In this document: in pieces, positions 23,628 to 35,249 of the stretch
Position numbering within the stretch: position 1 is the stretch's first letter
Layout: the number at the start of each line of letters is the position of its first letter
NCBI GenBank assembly: GCA_030710605.1
Contig: CP092875.1
Span: 67,594,754-67,658,753 of the forward strand
Length of the DNA: 64,000 nucleotides
Reading direction: 5' to 3'
Origin: Cordylochernes scorpioides
Lineage: Eukaryota; Arthropoda; Arachnida; Pseudoscorpiones; Chernetidae
Program-made: the position numbers and the translations under genes
Notes under the pieces: model-generated
What the model was told of the DNA's origin: nothing
Seen by the model: only the letters and a program-made list of their open reading frames with translations
Database searches by the model: none

Positions 23628-24203
23628 TGTAGTAATCCAGAGGTGGAATGTACTGGGCAGTCGTGGTAGTGGGTGCGTGATGGGATTCCCGCACTGGGAC
23701 AGCAAGAGACAGAGGCAGGTCTAGGTGGTAACTCCAAGAAGTAGAGGTAGACCACGGACGAAGGTAGTCGGACCATGGACGTCACGGATGCCCTACATCG
23801 CGGATAGAAGGGGGGGGGGGTGAGAGATCTGACCGACCGTATGACAGCGTCGCCCTGAAACAACTAAAACACCACTAACTTTGTCCCAATCTTGGGGGGC
23901 TTTTATATGAGACGCTCGCAGATGGCGGCGAGTTCTGATTGGTTCCCGTAATCACGCCACCTGTCAAGCGCTGGGTTATTAATTATGTCTGGCCACGTGT
24001 CGGCCACCTGCTGACGGGGGGGAATGAACTCATTATCATAAACACGTGTTCGTCTGGTCCATGGCGTCGTCTGGTCTACCTTTACCCCTTCTTTGTTTTA
24101 TTGTCATTTCCATTGTTCGATACATATTTTTATATACAGATATGGGGTTATATACTAAATATTAGAAGAAGGTTGTGATTTATCTATGTCAAAATATACT
24201 ACA
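23628..24203 (-). repeat. LTR of the LARD-like element, right copy
   Basis: It matches the left copy almost base for base over 575 bp, which implies a recent insertion. The G run near 23811 is about two bases longer than in the left copy. Confidence 0.85.
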
Positions 24204-24640
24204 TATATATTTTTAATATAGTGCAAATATATTTTCTCATCAAATTTATATGAAATTCCTATTGTATTATATTGATATGTAAAGGTAAAAGTCAAATATC
24301 TCATTGAAATAGTCTTAATACTTATTACAAAGGTATAGTGATTTTAACACGCGGAATATCCTGGTCCGCTACATAAAGAATGCAATAAATAGTTAAATTT
24401 AAGTTTTTCTTATATTTTTCGAGAGAATGAGAGATCTTTCTTTTAAAAATCAATATCTTCCCAACAAAAACAGCACAACAATAGCCTAGCCACTTTGACA
24501 AATAAACATATCTTTGTAAATTTCTGAAGATTTCATGAATCCTTCAAGAATATTTTCAAATAGAGGATTAACCTGAAACCATTATCTTGTTTACCTCTTG
24601 TTTTCATCCGCTGCGTTTTTTAAAAACCATTTCTTTGTTA
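24204..24640. other. End of unit copy 1 after the LTR insertion
   Basis: The sequence resumes the unit and aligns with about 40515-40950 of copy 2. No gene is seen. Confidence 0.6.
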
Positions 24641-24929
24641 ATTTTTTTTTCCTATTTTGAAAATATTCACTCGGAGTGAACCTGGGCGTTGCTTCAGCCA
24701 TTGAGGTAGAATTATATATATGGGTTTCATACTCTATGGTAAATTATAATTTCGTATTTCTCATTAACTTTGCTACTATACAAATTTCAAACGCAATGGA
24801 TTATTATTATACTAAATGTGTACAAAAACAGTTAGTACAAATAGTTTCAAACAATTTTACGACCCTTTATTAGATGTGTATTTAATATTATATTTAAATG
24901 TCCCTTCTAAAAACTAGCTTTGTTTTTAT

Positions 24930-24999
24930 GTTGGCTGCTCCTGATATTCTCCTTCAGAGTGAAAGTGCAGCTCCAGAAGAGAAAGCTTGCCTAACTGCG
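24930..24999 (+). other. Candidate 70-nt exon, copy 2, acceptor lost
   Basis: The block is 70 nt and in frame (LAAPDILLQSESAAPEEKAC), with the donor GTAATA kept at 25000. The acceptor reads TTTTTATG where copies 1 and 3 have TTTTTAGG, so the AG is gone. This copy could not be spliced as proposed. Confidence 0.35.
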
Positions 25000-25680
25000 G
25001 TAATACAGAATTTACGTTTTTTTCATTTCAACTAGATCAATGGTATGCTTGAAAATGACAATTTTCAAAGGATTATCATATTGCTAGAGTTGGGTTCAGT
25101 CAAATATTCCGTGCTAATGATAAAAATTCCGAAGAAATCTAAACAGAGAGACAAATACTTCTAATTACCAAAGGTATTCCTTTTCTTTTGGAGCTAGTTT
25201 TAATTTTACATTTTAGCAATGCATTTTTTGAAATAATCAATTTCTTCCATTATATGAATGAATGTGTAAAAAATTATGGGGACAAGGCAAGGTTTTACAC
25301 CATTCAAATACTTTAGGGATTACATTATCTTGAAATCCACAGCATCATTCACAAGGATGTGAAATTGTAAAATATCCTTTTGAATTTGATGACCACATAA
25401 CACTGGTAGAATATTGATTGTGTAAGTTATACATCAAACCATGGCAAAAATACAAGCTGTGTTGTAGCCCTTTGACTTATATGGCCCCAAAAATCGTTTT
25501 GAAGAAGCTTTATTATTTTGGCGCCATTTGGTGGACCTTGGGCGCTACCCTTCAGGTTAAACCTCTGCTTTTCATATAGAGGGAAAAGGTACAAAAATAC
25601 CGTTTAAAACTGTGCATCAGTATTGTGATGACTATGGAAATATGGTGCAAATATGATCAAGTTGAATGAGTCAATTTCAG

Positions 25681-25881
25681 CTCGAACTGCTATCAATGGA
25701 TAATGTTGAAATCCTATGTCATGATCAGGAAGGGAGTGCAGGGGGAGTCAGTAGAATAATATGCTTAGAAACTCTCCTTTTTGAGGGTGTGGACTCCACT
25801 CTGGAGGGGCGTGGGTGGGAGCCCTCCAGGAGGGGGGTGGGGTTGTATACCACCTATCTCGCGACTCCCCTTCCTGGATAA
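25681..25881 (+). other. Candidate island exon, copy 2
   Basis: It follows the acceptor AATTTCAG at 25673-25680. The frame matches copy 1 (MDNVEILCHDQEG) until one extra C near 25867 shifts it just before the end. The possible inner donor is changed from GTATGC to ATATGC. The minus-strand frame 25765-26202 overlaps it. Confidence 0.3.
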
Positions 25882-26202
25882 ATAGCCTCTTAAGCCTCTT
25901 TTTGAGAACCAAATACTATTAATTCTTTCTATAATTACATAACACAGGAAATACAGAGAAAGTGAGCCCCATAGCCTCAGAGGAGTAGTCTGTGGCCTCC
26001 CCCTTGAACCCATAGATCCTTTGGCCTGGCTTGTGACCTTTACCTGGGCCCTATTGATTCGGTGGACTGGGACGTGTGCTGACTCTAAGCAGGCCATGAT
26101 TTCCATCAACAGCATGCCAACTGCTTGCTCTACTTTATCTTGTGGTATCCCAACATTTACGATGTGACTCTGAATAAATATACATAATGAAGTACTGAAC
26201 AA
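25765..26202 (-). other. Island minus-strand open frame, copy 2
   Basis: The reading corresponds to 5722-6198, with several residue changes and a frameshift in the last quarter, after KRGLRGYLSRKG. The loss of frame argues against a maintained protein. Confidence 0.25.
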
Positions 26203-26614
26203 ATTTGAGTGTGAAACCTTTTTTGTTGATTTAATTCTATCCCTATATAAATTAAACTAATTTTAGAGGTTCCAATTGATTCCAGATTGGCCAGTATTCC
26301 TGAACCCTTTTATTTTTTGTTAAAAATTTAAAGGCAAACTAGATTAAAATAATTTTAGATTCGATTTTAGTTTGCCTTTTAATTTTTAATTAAAAAAGGT
26401 TTTCAGGGCTTATGGTCCAATCTGTATATTTCTTTTAAATATAAATGAATATCTTCAACCTTTTTATATTTTTCAGAGGTTCAAACCACTTTTTTTTATA
26501 TTTTACCCCTCTTTCCAAATATTTATAATTTTGTTCATTAATTTTGAATTCTTTTTTATTTTTCATTTAAAATATCAGTACACTCAGAATTTAAATACAA
26601 AGTAAACAAAATTG

Positions 26615-26710
26615 CGAATATTTAATTAAAAAGGCATATATTAGATTAAAATATATGCCTTTTTAATTAAATATTTATTTATGGATTGCTTTATTTTCAA
26701 AACAATAGCA
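26615..26710. repeat. Hairpin module, copy 2
   Basis: The arms around AAAAAGGCATATA and the tail ATGGATTGCTTTATTTTCAA match the module at 6903-6997. Confidence 0.6.
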
Positions 26711-26971
26711 AATATATATATAAATATATATAAAAGCCTACCTCGATAATTTAAAGATTTTTTTTTATTTCTTTAACAAATCTAGGTTGGCTTTTATATA
26801 TATATATATAATTCTGATCGCTTTTTGACACAAAATAACAAATAGAGTTTTTCAAAAGAGGACAAGTGGCTGAAATGTTGAAAATAAAATATAAAAAGAT
26901 TGAATATATTCATTTATGATTTTAATTATATGACTCAACTACACAAATAGATTCTCCATAATATACATATT

Positions 26972-27394
26972 AATTTTCTATTCATGATGAAATTGTGAAA
27001 AAGTATTATAATTACAATTATATTCTCACAATGAGTATCTTTTTTATTTAAAAATGCTAGCTTTCAAGCGTTATTCGCTCTTCAACGGGCTTACAAAAAT
27101 ATCGACTTAATCACACTAGAAATATTTACAAAAACAAAAAACAAACGAATGCGCGCCGCGTGGATATTTATAACTGAAAATTTTGATTTGGTTTGTAATT
27201 TAACTATTTCAAATATTTTATGGAATAAATATGTATTTCAATTTTAAGGGCAAAAATGTTTGTTTTTTGTTTTTGTAAATATTTCTAGTGGGATAAAGTC
27301 GATATTTTTGTAAGCCCGTTGAAGAGCGAATAACGCTTGAAAGCTAGCATTTTGAAATAAAAAAGATACTCATTGTGAGAATATGAATGTAATT
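26972..27394. mobile_element. Foldback element with 14-bp target duplication, copy 2 only
   Basis: Arms of about 140 bp (about 27004-27147 and 27258-27394) are inverted repeats. The insert is flanked by ATAATATACATATT at 26958-26971 and 27395-27408, and copies 1 and 3 have a single version of that site. The right arm carries GTTGAAGAGCG...GAAAGCTAGC, a stem followed by GAAA. The GC-rich loop (GCGCGCCGCG) differs from the arms. Confidence 0.85.
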
Positions 27395-27494
27395 ATAATA
27401 TACATATTGTTGACAATTCCTTAACCTTTGTGTGAGTGAATCTTTTGACCAGTGATTTTCTGAAGTTGCCTGTCCCAATTTCTACGTTACATTT

Positions 27495-28290
27495 TGGTGG
27501 TAGATGCTGGGTAGTTTAGGGAAAACAGACTGAAGATCGCCGAGAAAACTTTTTGGCAATGGCTGCTATGATCGACATTTTCAGAGACTGGCTCAAGGAT
27601 TTCATCGCCCTTTCAAAGCCAAGAGTTTCCTCCAAGATTACCATGTCCCTTTAGCCTTTCATTGGTGTACAGCATCGTTGATCTGAATAACCTGATTCTG
27701 CTCTTTGTTAGTTTTATTTCTACGAGTCTGCAAGATGACAAAACTCCCGTCCGGCCACCAGACCTGCTGTCTTCCTTGCGCGGTCTCAAGTCTAAAGAGC
27801 CTTCCCTTGAAATGTTCGTATTTAAGGATGCTCAACGCGCGCTGCGCTCCTGGAGCCTCTACTAGCGTCTACTACAGGTCATCAACTTCCGGGTGGTGCA
27901 CGAGGTGAAAAAATGTCGTTCTGCGAATTTAACAATGACCCTCACACACATCCACAGCCTGTTCGCGGGAAGGAATCTGGATTCAGCTTCTCCTACAAAT
28001 ATATTCTTCAAAGCTGAGGGCGTGATTGGACATTCCCTTCATTTGTGTGGCCTCCGCTTAATCTCCTCAGCCGACCTACGCCTCAATAACCTTTCCGGAC
28101 ACTACATGCCACGACATCCTGAACAATTTGCCTCGAGGTCTGACAACTATGCGATAGAACGCTTATAAACAGTATATGGAGTTGCCGCTACCTTTAACCA
28201 TCCCAAGATGTTTGCTTCCCACAAAGTGTTTCTGGAGGTCAACTTGTCGTTCTCATCGGTTTCGACTTCAAAAGAAGTTCAAATGATTCG
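27495..28290 (+). mobile_element. Relic internal region of an LTR element, copy 2
   Basis: It corresponds to 7345-8150. GGTGGTAGATGCTGGGTAG starts it and the long plus frame from 27662 is broken by one TAG near 27862, then open again to 28168. The persistence of the long frame in two copies with the same single stop suggests the stop predates the duplication. Confidence 0.4.
27559..27654 (+). CDS. Small 31-codon frame, copy 2
   Basis: It has the same start, length and stop as 7411-7506, with only V to L and M to I changes in the peptide. No other evidence of expression is visible. Confidence 0.3.
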   Translation: MAAMIDIFRDWLKDFIALSKPRVSSKITMSL

Positions 28291-28636
28291 CCTCTTGTAA
28301 TGAAAAGATTTTAACAAATCTATCTCACTGTATCTATATTATATATTTTTTTAACTTTACTACCGAGGCTATTCTGTGGAATAAAATTATAATAAAACAA
28401 TTATTTTTTCAAATTTTATTTTGGTGCCAACTTATTTTATATTAGATATCACACAAACAATTTATAATATTTAAAAACTATTTCTTTAAAAATGTTTTTT
28501 CAATAAAATATATAAATTTATTAATGTCTTCTTTGATTCCTTCTTAATATTAGTTTAACTATATAGAGATAGAATTAATTCAATAACACTTATTAAAATG
28601 TGAATTTATTATCATTATTATTTCAATTTCATTTGA

Positions 28637-29931
28637 CCCCCAATACACTCTTGATATTGGGGTATATTATTCCTTTTTGGTCTAGATCTCCAATTTAACC
28701 TTGATATTGGAGATTGTTATACCTTTTTGCTCAAGATCTCCAATATAATCTTGATATTGGAGTTCGTTACTCCTTTTTGGTCCAGATCTCCAATATAACC
28801 TTGATATTGGGGTTTGTTATTCCTTATTGTTCTAGATCTCCAATATAATCTTGATATTGGAGTTTGTTATTTCTTTTAGTTCTAGATCCCCAATATACCC
28901 TTAATATTGGGGGTTGTTATTCCTTTTTGTTCTAGATATCCAATATACTCTTGATATTGGGGGTTGTTATTCCTTTTTGTTCTAGATCTCCAATATACTC
29001 TTGATATTGGAGTTTGTTATTTCTTTTTGTTCTAGATCTCCCCAATATACCCTTAATTTAGGGGGTCGTTATTCCTTTTTTTTTCTAGATCTCCAATATA
29101 CTCTTGATATTGGGGGTTGTTATTCCCTTTTGTTCTAGATCTCCAATATAACCTTGATATCGGAGTTTGTTATTCCTTTTTGTTATAGATCCACAATATA
29201 CCCTTGATATTGTGGTTTGTTATTCCTTTTTGGACTAGATCTCCAATATACTCTTGATATTGGAGTTTGTTATTCCTTTTTGGTCCGGATCTCCAATATA
29301 CCCTTGATATTGGGGCTTGTTATTAATTTTTGGTCCAGATCTCCAATATAATATTGATATTGGAGTTCGTTACTCATTTTTGGACTAGATCTCCAATATA
29401 CTCTTAATATTGTGGTTTGTTATTCTTTTTTGGTCCAGATCTCCAATATACTCTTAATATTGTGGTTTGTTATTTCTTTTTGTTCTAGATCCCCAATATA
29501 CCCTTGATATTGTGGTATGTTTTTCCTTTTTGGACTAGATTCCAATATACTCTTGATATTGGAGTTTCTTATTCCTTTTTTGTCCATATCCCCAATATAC
29601 TCTTAATATTGGGGTTTGTTATTCCTTTTTGTTCTAAATCCCCAATAAACCCTTGATATTGGGGTTCGTTATTTCTTTTTGTTCTAGATCTCCAATATAT
29701 TCTTGATATTGGAGTTACTTATTCCTTTTTGGTCCAGATCTCCAATATACTCTTGATTTTGGAATTTGTTATTTTGTTTTGTTCTATATCTCCAATATAT
29801 TCTTGATATTGGATTTTGTTATTCCTTTTTGTTCTAGATCTAGAATATACTCTTGATATTGGAGTTTGTTATTCCTTTTTGATCTAGATCTCCAATATAC
29901 TTCTGATATTGGAGTTTGTTATTCCTTTTTG
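28637..29931 (+). repeat. 50-bp hairpin minisatellite, copy 2, about 26 units
   Basis: It has the same unit as at 8485-9631. One unit near 29190 has CCAC...GTGG arms, a third pairing variant not seen as a matched pair in the other arrays. Three units have CTCC...GGGG arms, a T-G pair. Confidence 0.95.
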
Positions 29932-30154
29932 ATAAGCTGAAATGCTTAATTTTTCAGAAAATATTTCTGAATTTCTTCTATTTGAAACTCCAAATATCTT
30001 TCCTCTACTCTCTCGGTTTCTTTTTTGCTCGGTCTTCTATCCATTTGTGTCGCTAGTAATAATGATAATTTCACATTTTTATACACACTGGGAGTAATTT
30101 TAAATTTAATTTTTATAGTTATATTTGTTCAGTACTAAATCTCCTTTTAATGAT

Positions 30155-30385
30155 TCAGAGTCTCAACAACCAATGTAGGGTATACCCTGAGATAAGGTAG
30201 AGCTGGCACTTGGTATGTTGTTGTTTCAATGGCTGGCTGAAGGGTTGGCCACTGACTGGACTACTGGATCGCGGGGCTCGGGTTAGGTCATAGGCTAGGT
30301 CATTGGGTCTATGTGGTTCAGGGGATGGCCACAGACTGGTCCACTGGATGGGGCTATGGGGCTGATTTGGATTGATAATTCCTTC
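30155..30385. other. GC-rich island, copy 2
   Basis: It matches 9860-10085 closely. A minus-strand frame of 82 codons spans it but has no recognisable features. Confidence 0.5.
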
Positions 30386-30834
30386 CTTTATCATAAAGTA
30401 CATTTCTGAAACCTACGAATATAATTGAACCACTATTTGTTGACTACGCGCCTATACTAGAAATATAATTATTGTTTAAAACTTTGTAATTATTACATTG
30501 ATTCGCTAAAAGTATATTTATGTAGTTGCCAAAAACCTTCACTAACAAATTGAAAAATATGATTTCTCATGATCATGAAGGTCAACGATGAAAAGAATAA
30601 CCGACATATTAGCTCATTACTGTTAGAGAATTTTTAATTAGAATTATATATCATGATTTTCACAGATGTACAACTGTTATCCTGATAAAATGAGAGAGAA
30701 TGGAAAAGATATTTTAATTTTAAAATCAAATCATCATTAATATCATCTACTAAGAGTATATTTATTCATGGTATTAATTTCATGGTCATATCTTATATAA
30801 AATTTTAAAGATAACGAAAAAATATGTAAATTGA

Positions 30835-31185
30835 ACAAATACCATCTGTAATGAGGTGGTTTCAATTTGTTCTCTATAGTTGAACTATACCAAAATCATG
30901 TTCTATCAAAATTGTTTGCCAAAAGTTGGAATTATAATTTCCATAATATCAAAATCATCTGCTTTGAGATGGTTGTCTAAAGTTAATTTAGAGTTGAATT
31001 ATAAAAAGATCATCTTATTTGTAGTGGTCGCCATGTTAAAATTTATATTTGAATTATATAAAAATCATCTGCTTTGAGATGGTGCTTAATGGTAATTTAC
31101 AGTTGATTTATATCAAGATCATCTGCTATGAGGTGGTCACCTTAGTCAAATTTTATATTTGAGTCACTACAAGACCATCAGAAGA
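30835..31185 (+). repeat. Degenerate 60-bp hairpin repeat, copy 2
   Basis: Units with ATCATCT...AGATGGT type stems start near 30840, 30955, 31005, 31060 and 31115. Some units are more decayed than in copy 3. Confidence 0.75.
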
Positions 31186-31189
31186 ACTG

Positions 31190-32740
31190 TTCCTATGTTC
31201 AATTCAACATGTGATCCACAATGAGTGATCTCTTCACTAAAACTGCTTCATAGCATCAACAGAGATGTTTATTATTGATCAACTTCTATAATTTAATCAA
31301 AATATTATATGTATTATCAAGAGAATATAGTTGTATACCATATTGTTTTTATAATGTTAAATTACAATAGATCTCAAAGTCTTGAAATATATTTTATTAA
31401 CTTCCAAACTAATTATTTTTTTTTAATTAATGAATTTGAAGAATTTATGAACTTTGCCTAAATGGATGCCTATTCACCAATGAAACGAGCTCATACTTTG
31501 AAATAATTAATTAACAATAATTTGATTACGTTTACTTTTAAATGTGCTTAATATAATTTTCTGATTTAGATTTCTTAAAGGCCTATCATTAATATTGTAA
31601 AAATAATTTGGTGGAATATTATTCCTTTCTGAAAATAATATTGATGTCTTTTCAATCTGAAGAAATATTCATTAAAATATATCTACAAACATACCATGTT
31701 GATCTAATACTTATTTCTATTATATTTTTACAAAAGCAACTCTAAGCCCTCATATGTCAACACCTGTAAGTTACTTCCTCTCAACACTACTTTCAACTAA
31801 TCTTTTTTGTGTGTTTTATAGAAGTTTTAGCCAGTCTGATCCGAATTATATGTTGCTTCACTTCATTCCTTCAATATAATAAAAAATCGATTTCGAAATC
31901 AATAAATAATTTCAAACTAATCCATGCTGTGTAACTGGTTATTATAATATCCATTCATCAGTTGGAGAAATAATATAATACATGGTTGACACCTATCTTA
32001 TTATAATACACTCAATAAACTTTGTAAAATTTTAAAACATATTAAAGATTTGATAACAGGAAAAATAGCCTTTTACACACATATTTTAGATCAATTTTTT
32101 TTCCAAAACGGTTCAGAATACCTTGAGAAATCCATCACCAGATGACCGCCTATTGTTAAATTTTTAGGATATCATACTTGCCTTATAGATATTTTTTAAA
32201 ATGTCTGCTCTGTAATGAGAATGGCCTTAACAATAAACCATGGGCTCCAGATAGGGAGTTTTGAATTTGACATTGCCATATACCTGTCATATATGCTAGT
32301 TTGAAGAGACAGACAATAGATATTACAATTTTTGTATCAAAATGCCATATGTTATATATCTAGTTCAATTTTATAAAAATATCTTCTTTAAAATTTGTAA
32401 TCAATATATGATATTTTTAAAATTTCCAAATTAAATTGAGGTGATGTAAAATATGCTAAAGAAAAAGAATTGTGTAAGATTCAAAGACTTTCATAACTCC
32501 CTTTTATGTTATGAAATTGAATCTTTCTCTGTACTTATTAGGGTCCTAGCCGAAACCATTGGTATACAGGTTAGAATATTCTCTGAATTTCCCAAAAGTT
32601 ATGTTTTGGCTCAATATTTATCACCACCATTACGTTTTTTAGTGAGGAAAACTAAATGGATTGTTCCAATGATTATTTGAAGGGAGAGCTTTATATTATG
32701 CTATCATATTAATATTATAAAACACACATTCATAAACAAA
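31190..32740. other. AT-rich unit body, copy 2
   Basis: It aligns with 10931-12890; no gene is seen. The open frame at 32453-32680 has no support in the other copies. Confidence 0.55.
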
Positions 32741-33145
32741 CTTAAGGAAGTTGTACCATTTAGAAGAACAAAGGTTTCCCTGCTGCCAGTAGTTCATGTG
32801 TATCCGTCGAATTTCACGACCTCAGGTTTAAGAGAAACCATCTTGAAGTAGGGCCGCAGTGCCGCGACGACGTCCTCATCACTTATAGAAATTGAGAGAT
32901 TCCCATTCGCTAACTTCTCCGCCCGTTTCATTTAAAGAAAGGTCTTCAGAAGGGTGGTCCCAATAGTGAAACCCTCTTCAACTAGGCGCTCCTCCAGAAT
33001 TAGCCAAAAAGTCCAACCAAGAGCTGATCTGGCATCTTCATTATTTGTAATACTGATTATTTTCCAAGCATTTCCTCCAGGGCCTCGGTGTAGTCCATTA
33101 AAGAAAGATAGAGCGTCACTCCACAAAGCAGAACTGGTCAAAGGT
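32740..33145 (-). pseudogene. Decayed non-LTR ORF1-like fragment, copy 2
   Basis: On the minus strand one frame runs about 135 codons with only two stops, TAA near 32933 and TGA near 32795. It includes ALWSDALSFFNGLHRG, then SISISDEDVVAALRPYFKMV and TTGSRETFVLL. The DVVAALRPY...VSLKPE pattern resembles an RRM-like fold in ORF1 proteins of arthropod non-LTR elements. That assignment is an inference. The rest of the element is absent. Confidence 0.5.
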
Positions 33146-33302
33146 GACTAAAGCTGACCTGGACTCACTCAGGGCCTGCTACTGTTTTCTGTATTGCGAA
33201 AAATCACAAATAAGTTTGGTAAACAACATAATGAATATCACCTCAATTTAACGTCTTCTATCCCTGAAAATTGTAAAAAATTATCCCTCTACTTATATAT
33301 AT

Positions 33303-33564
33303 TGTCGCGGAGATAAAGCAAGGGAAAATTTGGGAATAATTAATTTATTATATAGGATATTTGTCTTCTAGTTCTCCAATAAAATTATTTACAAGAGGTA
33401 TTTATAGGGAGAGAGAAGGTCAGATAAAATAATATAACTTATCCCGAAGTAAAGATAATACTAATGAACGTCGTTAGCCACTGTGCCCCTCTACCGGAGT
33501 TTAGGGATGATTGACAGGCGTCCCATGGGGCCTCTTGTAACCGGAGCCGTAGAGCCACTTGACA
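33303..33564. mobile_element. Solo LTR, copy 2 only
   Basis: A 262-bp insert starting TGTCGCGGAG and ending CCACTTGACA has the TG...CA ends of an LTR. ATAT flanks both sides (33299-33302 and 33565-33568), and copy 1 has the empty site near 13430. No coding sequence is inside, so it looks like the product of recombination between two LTRs. Confidence 0.75.
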
Positions 33565-33759
33565 ATATTTATTAGATATTTCTACAGCCCTTAAACCGCA
33601 ATAAAATTAATACTATGATTTTGTGAAAAGAAATTGCTCGCTAAATTAAATATTTAATTTTGATATATATTTCTAAACACACAGTCTTTCAATACACCAA
33701 TTTACTTTATTACATAAGCAATGCTGAGTATATATGCAATAGTGAAGCGGTCTGAAGAT

Positions 33760-33810
33760 TAAAATGGCGAAACTGCCGGGAGCGTTCACCACTGATGAGC
33801 CATGCATTTC
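33760..33810 (-). repeat. Isolated foldback-core motif, copy 2
   Basis: ATGGCGAAAC...CACCACTGATGAGCCAT has ends that pair (ATGGC/GCCAT) and contains both CTGATGAG and GGCGAAAC. It is the best-preserved of the three isolated copies. Confidence 0.6.
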
Positions 33811-34042
33811 TTCTCTCATTTCTTTAATAAAGTATATAAATCTGTATAGAAATATATTTTGATTATTTTTATTCAAAATGAACACATATAGAGCTTCAAA
33901 AATATTCACAATTTTCTTACGAATATTGGAAAGTTTATTTTGGAGAACGTTCTTACGACTTCCTATCGTATTCAGCTGAAAGCAGATTTAGGGTGTAATA
34001 TCATAGCGGTAAACAATCAGAGCTCATAAATAAAACAAATTA

Positions 34043-34115
34043 ATGGATATTTTCAAACAATGCAGACGATCTATTGACCAACTCAGCAGCTCGATGGCCA
34101 AAATTACAAAGCCAG
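34043..34115 (+). other. Candidate first coding exon, copy 2, frame broken
   Basis: It starts MDIFKQCRRSIDQLSS and keeps the donor GTTAGT at 34116. A 7-base loss in the second half shifts the frame, so the join to the 70-nt block of copy 3 would be out of phase. Confidence 0.35.
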
Positions 34116-34499
34116 GTTAGTTGGTCGTCGATAAGAAGTTAATCAGCTTTCCAATATATTCGGCTATCAAGACCTATAAATAATGCAAATTGCATAGCAA
34201 AAATTTATAGCAATAGAAAAATTCAATCTTAAAAATTTATATAAATGAAGACAAAATAATAATTAAATAATCCAATTAGAGCTCTCAAATAATATTCTTC
34301 AACAACTTTTCATAATTTCAAAATCTCTTAGCAAAACCAGATCAATTGAAAACGGAAGATGTTTTTGGAAGAATCCAATGTAGAAATAGACATGTTTGAT
34401 TTATCAAAAATATTAATAATTCAACCGATATATTTCAAATTATCAGTTTTATCATGGAAATATCGCAATTTTGGAATATTTGTTTGTAATTATGTAAAT

Positions 34500-34745
34500 T
34501 AGATAATAAAAAGGCATATATTGGATTTAATAAAAGATTTATTTTGCCAATATTTCGGCTGGCTGAACGCCAACCTTTATATAAAGATGTGATGATTATA
34601 CAAAAATTATACAAAAATGTAATGCCTCGATAAAAGTTGGCGTACAGTTTGACGAAATATTGGCAAAATAAATATTTTATTCAATCCAATATTTGCCTTT
34701 TTATTATCTAATGAATTGAAGATGGATTGCTCTATTTTCAAAACA
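34500..34745. mobile_element. Foldback element with 12-bp target duplication, copy 2 only
   Basis: AATTATGTAAAT flanks the insert at 34488-34499 and 34746-34757. The arms contain AAAAAGGCATATATTGGAT and CGAAATATTGGCAAAATAAA. The 3' tail ATGGATTGCTCTATTTTCAA is shared with 34768-34865 and with the unit module at 26615. Confidence 0.8.
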
Positions 34746-34767
34746 AATTATGTAAATATAAATAAAT

Positions 34768-34865
34768 TTTTAATTAAAAGGCATATATTGAATCAAAATA
34801 TCATTTATCCAATATATGCCTTTTTAATTAAAGATTTATTTATGGATTGATCTATTTTCAAAAAA
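34768..34865. mobile_element. Short foldback element next to the previous one
   Basis: ATAAATAAAT flanks it on both sides (34758-34767, 34866-34875), although that sequence is low in complexity. It consists of one AAAAGGCATATATTG hairpin and the ATGGATTGATCTATTTTCAA tail, so it shares its 3' end with its neighbour but starts farther in. Confidence 0.65.
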
Positions 34866-35249
34866 TAAATAAATGTATATATATTTATTTATTCGGGTTT
34901 TATAAAAGTTTCTGGAATAATTGTAAATACAATTGGAATATCAAGAGAGACAAAATACGACACAATATTGTCCACAACAAGATAATATAAATGTAATAAA
35001 ATATTGAAAAGTAAATATCATATACACAATACAAACAAATAAATATTATAAAGACTATACATCAATATGTACCATAAACCCTATAAATATATCTCACGAT
35101 TTATCCTAAGTCTGTATTTCAAACAGTTTTTATTTATATTCATTTACATATGTATATATGCGCTTTTTCTGAAATATTGTAATCTATTTCCAAAAATTTT
35201 GTATTGTATATATCTATTTTTTATAAAATAATTATAAATTTCTGTTTCT

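Larger units (their letters stand above)
19272..24203 (-). mobile_element. Young, mostly non-coding LTR element (LARD-like)
   Basis: Two nearly identical repeats of about 575 bp bound a 3.8 kb interior. Flanks show TATA on both sides (19268-19271 and 24204-24207), and copy 2 has an empty site near 40515. The only gag-like frame next to an LTR is on the minus strand (23310-23606). No protease, polymerase or integrase motif is visible, so the element must rely on others. Orientation is not certain, because a TTTTATA box in the LTR reads on the plus strand and no clear purine tract was found. Confidence 0.8.
4660..24640. repeat. Tandem 15 kb unit, copy 1
   Basis: Landmarks recur in the same order and orientation in copies 2 and 3: the 70-nt exon-like block at 4931, the island at 5678, the hairpin at 6906, the leader relic at 7345, the 50-bp array at 8485, the 60-bp repeats at 10560, the ATG exon at 13950 and the 25-bp array at 14810. 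The end joins directly to copy 2. Without the 4.9 kb LTR insertion at 19272 the unit is about 15 kb. The start is a fade-out of homology between 4640 and 4690. Confidence 0.85.

Noticed and set aside
33740..33830. A functional hammerhead ribozyme
   Set aside because: CTGATGAG and GGCGAAAC pair through a good stem, but the segment that should form the first stem is only about five unpaired bases and the cleavage triplet is unusual. It is kept only as a weak similarity among the findings.
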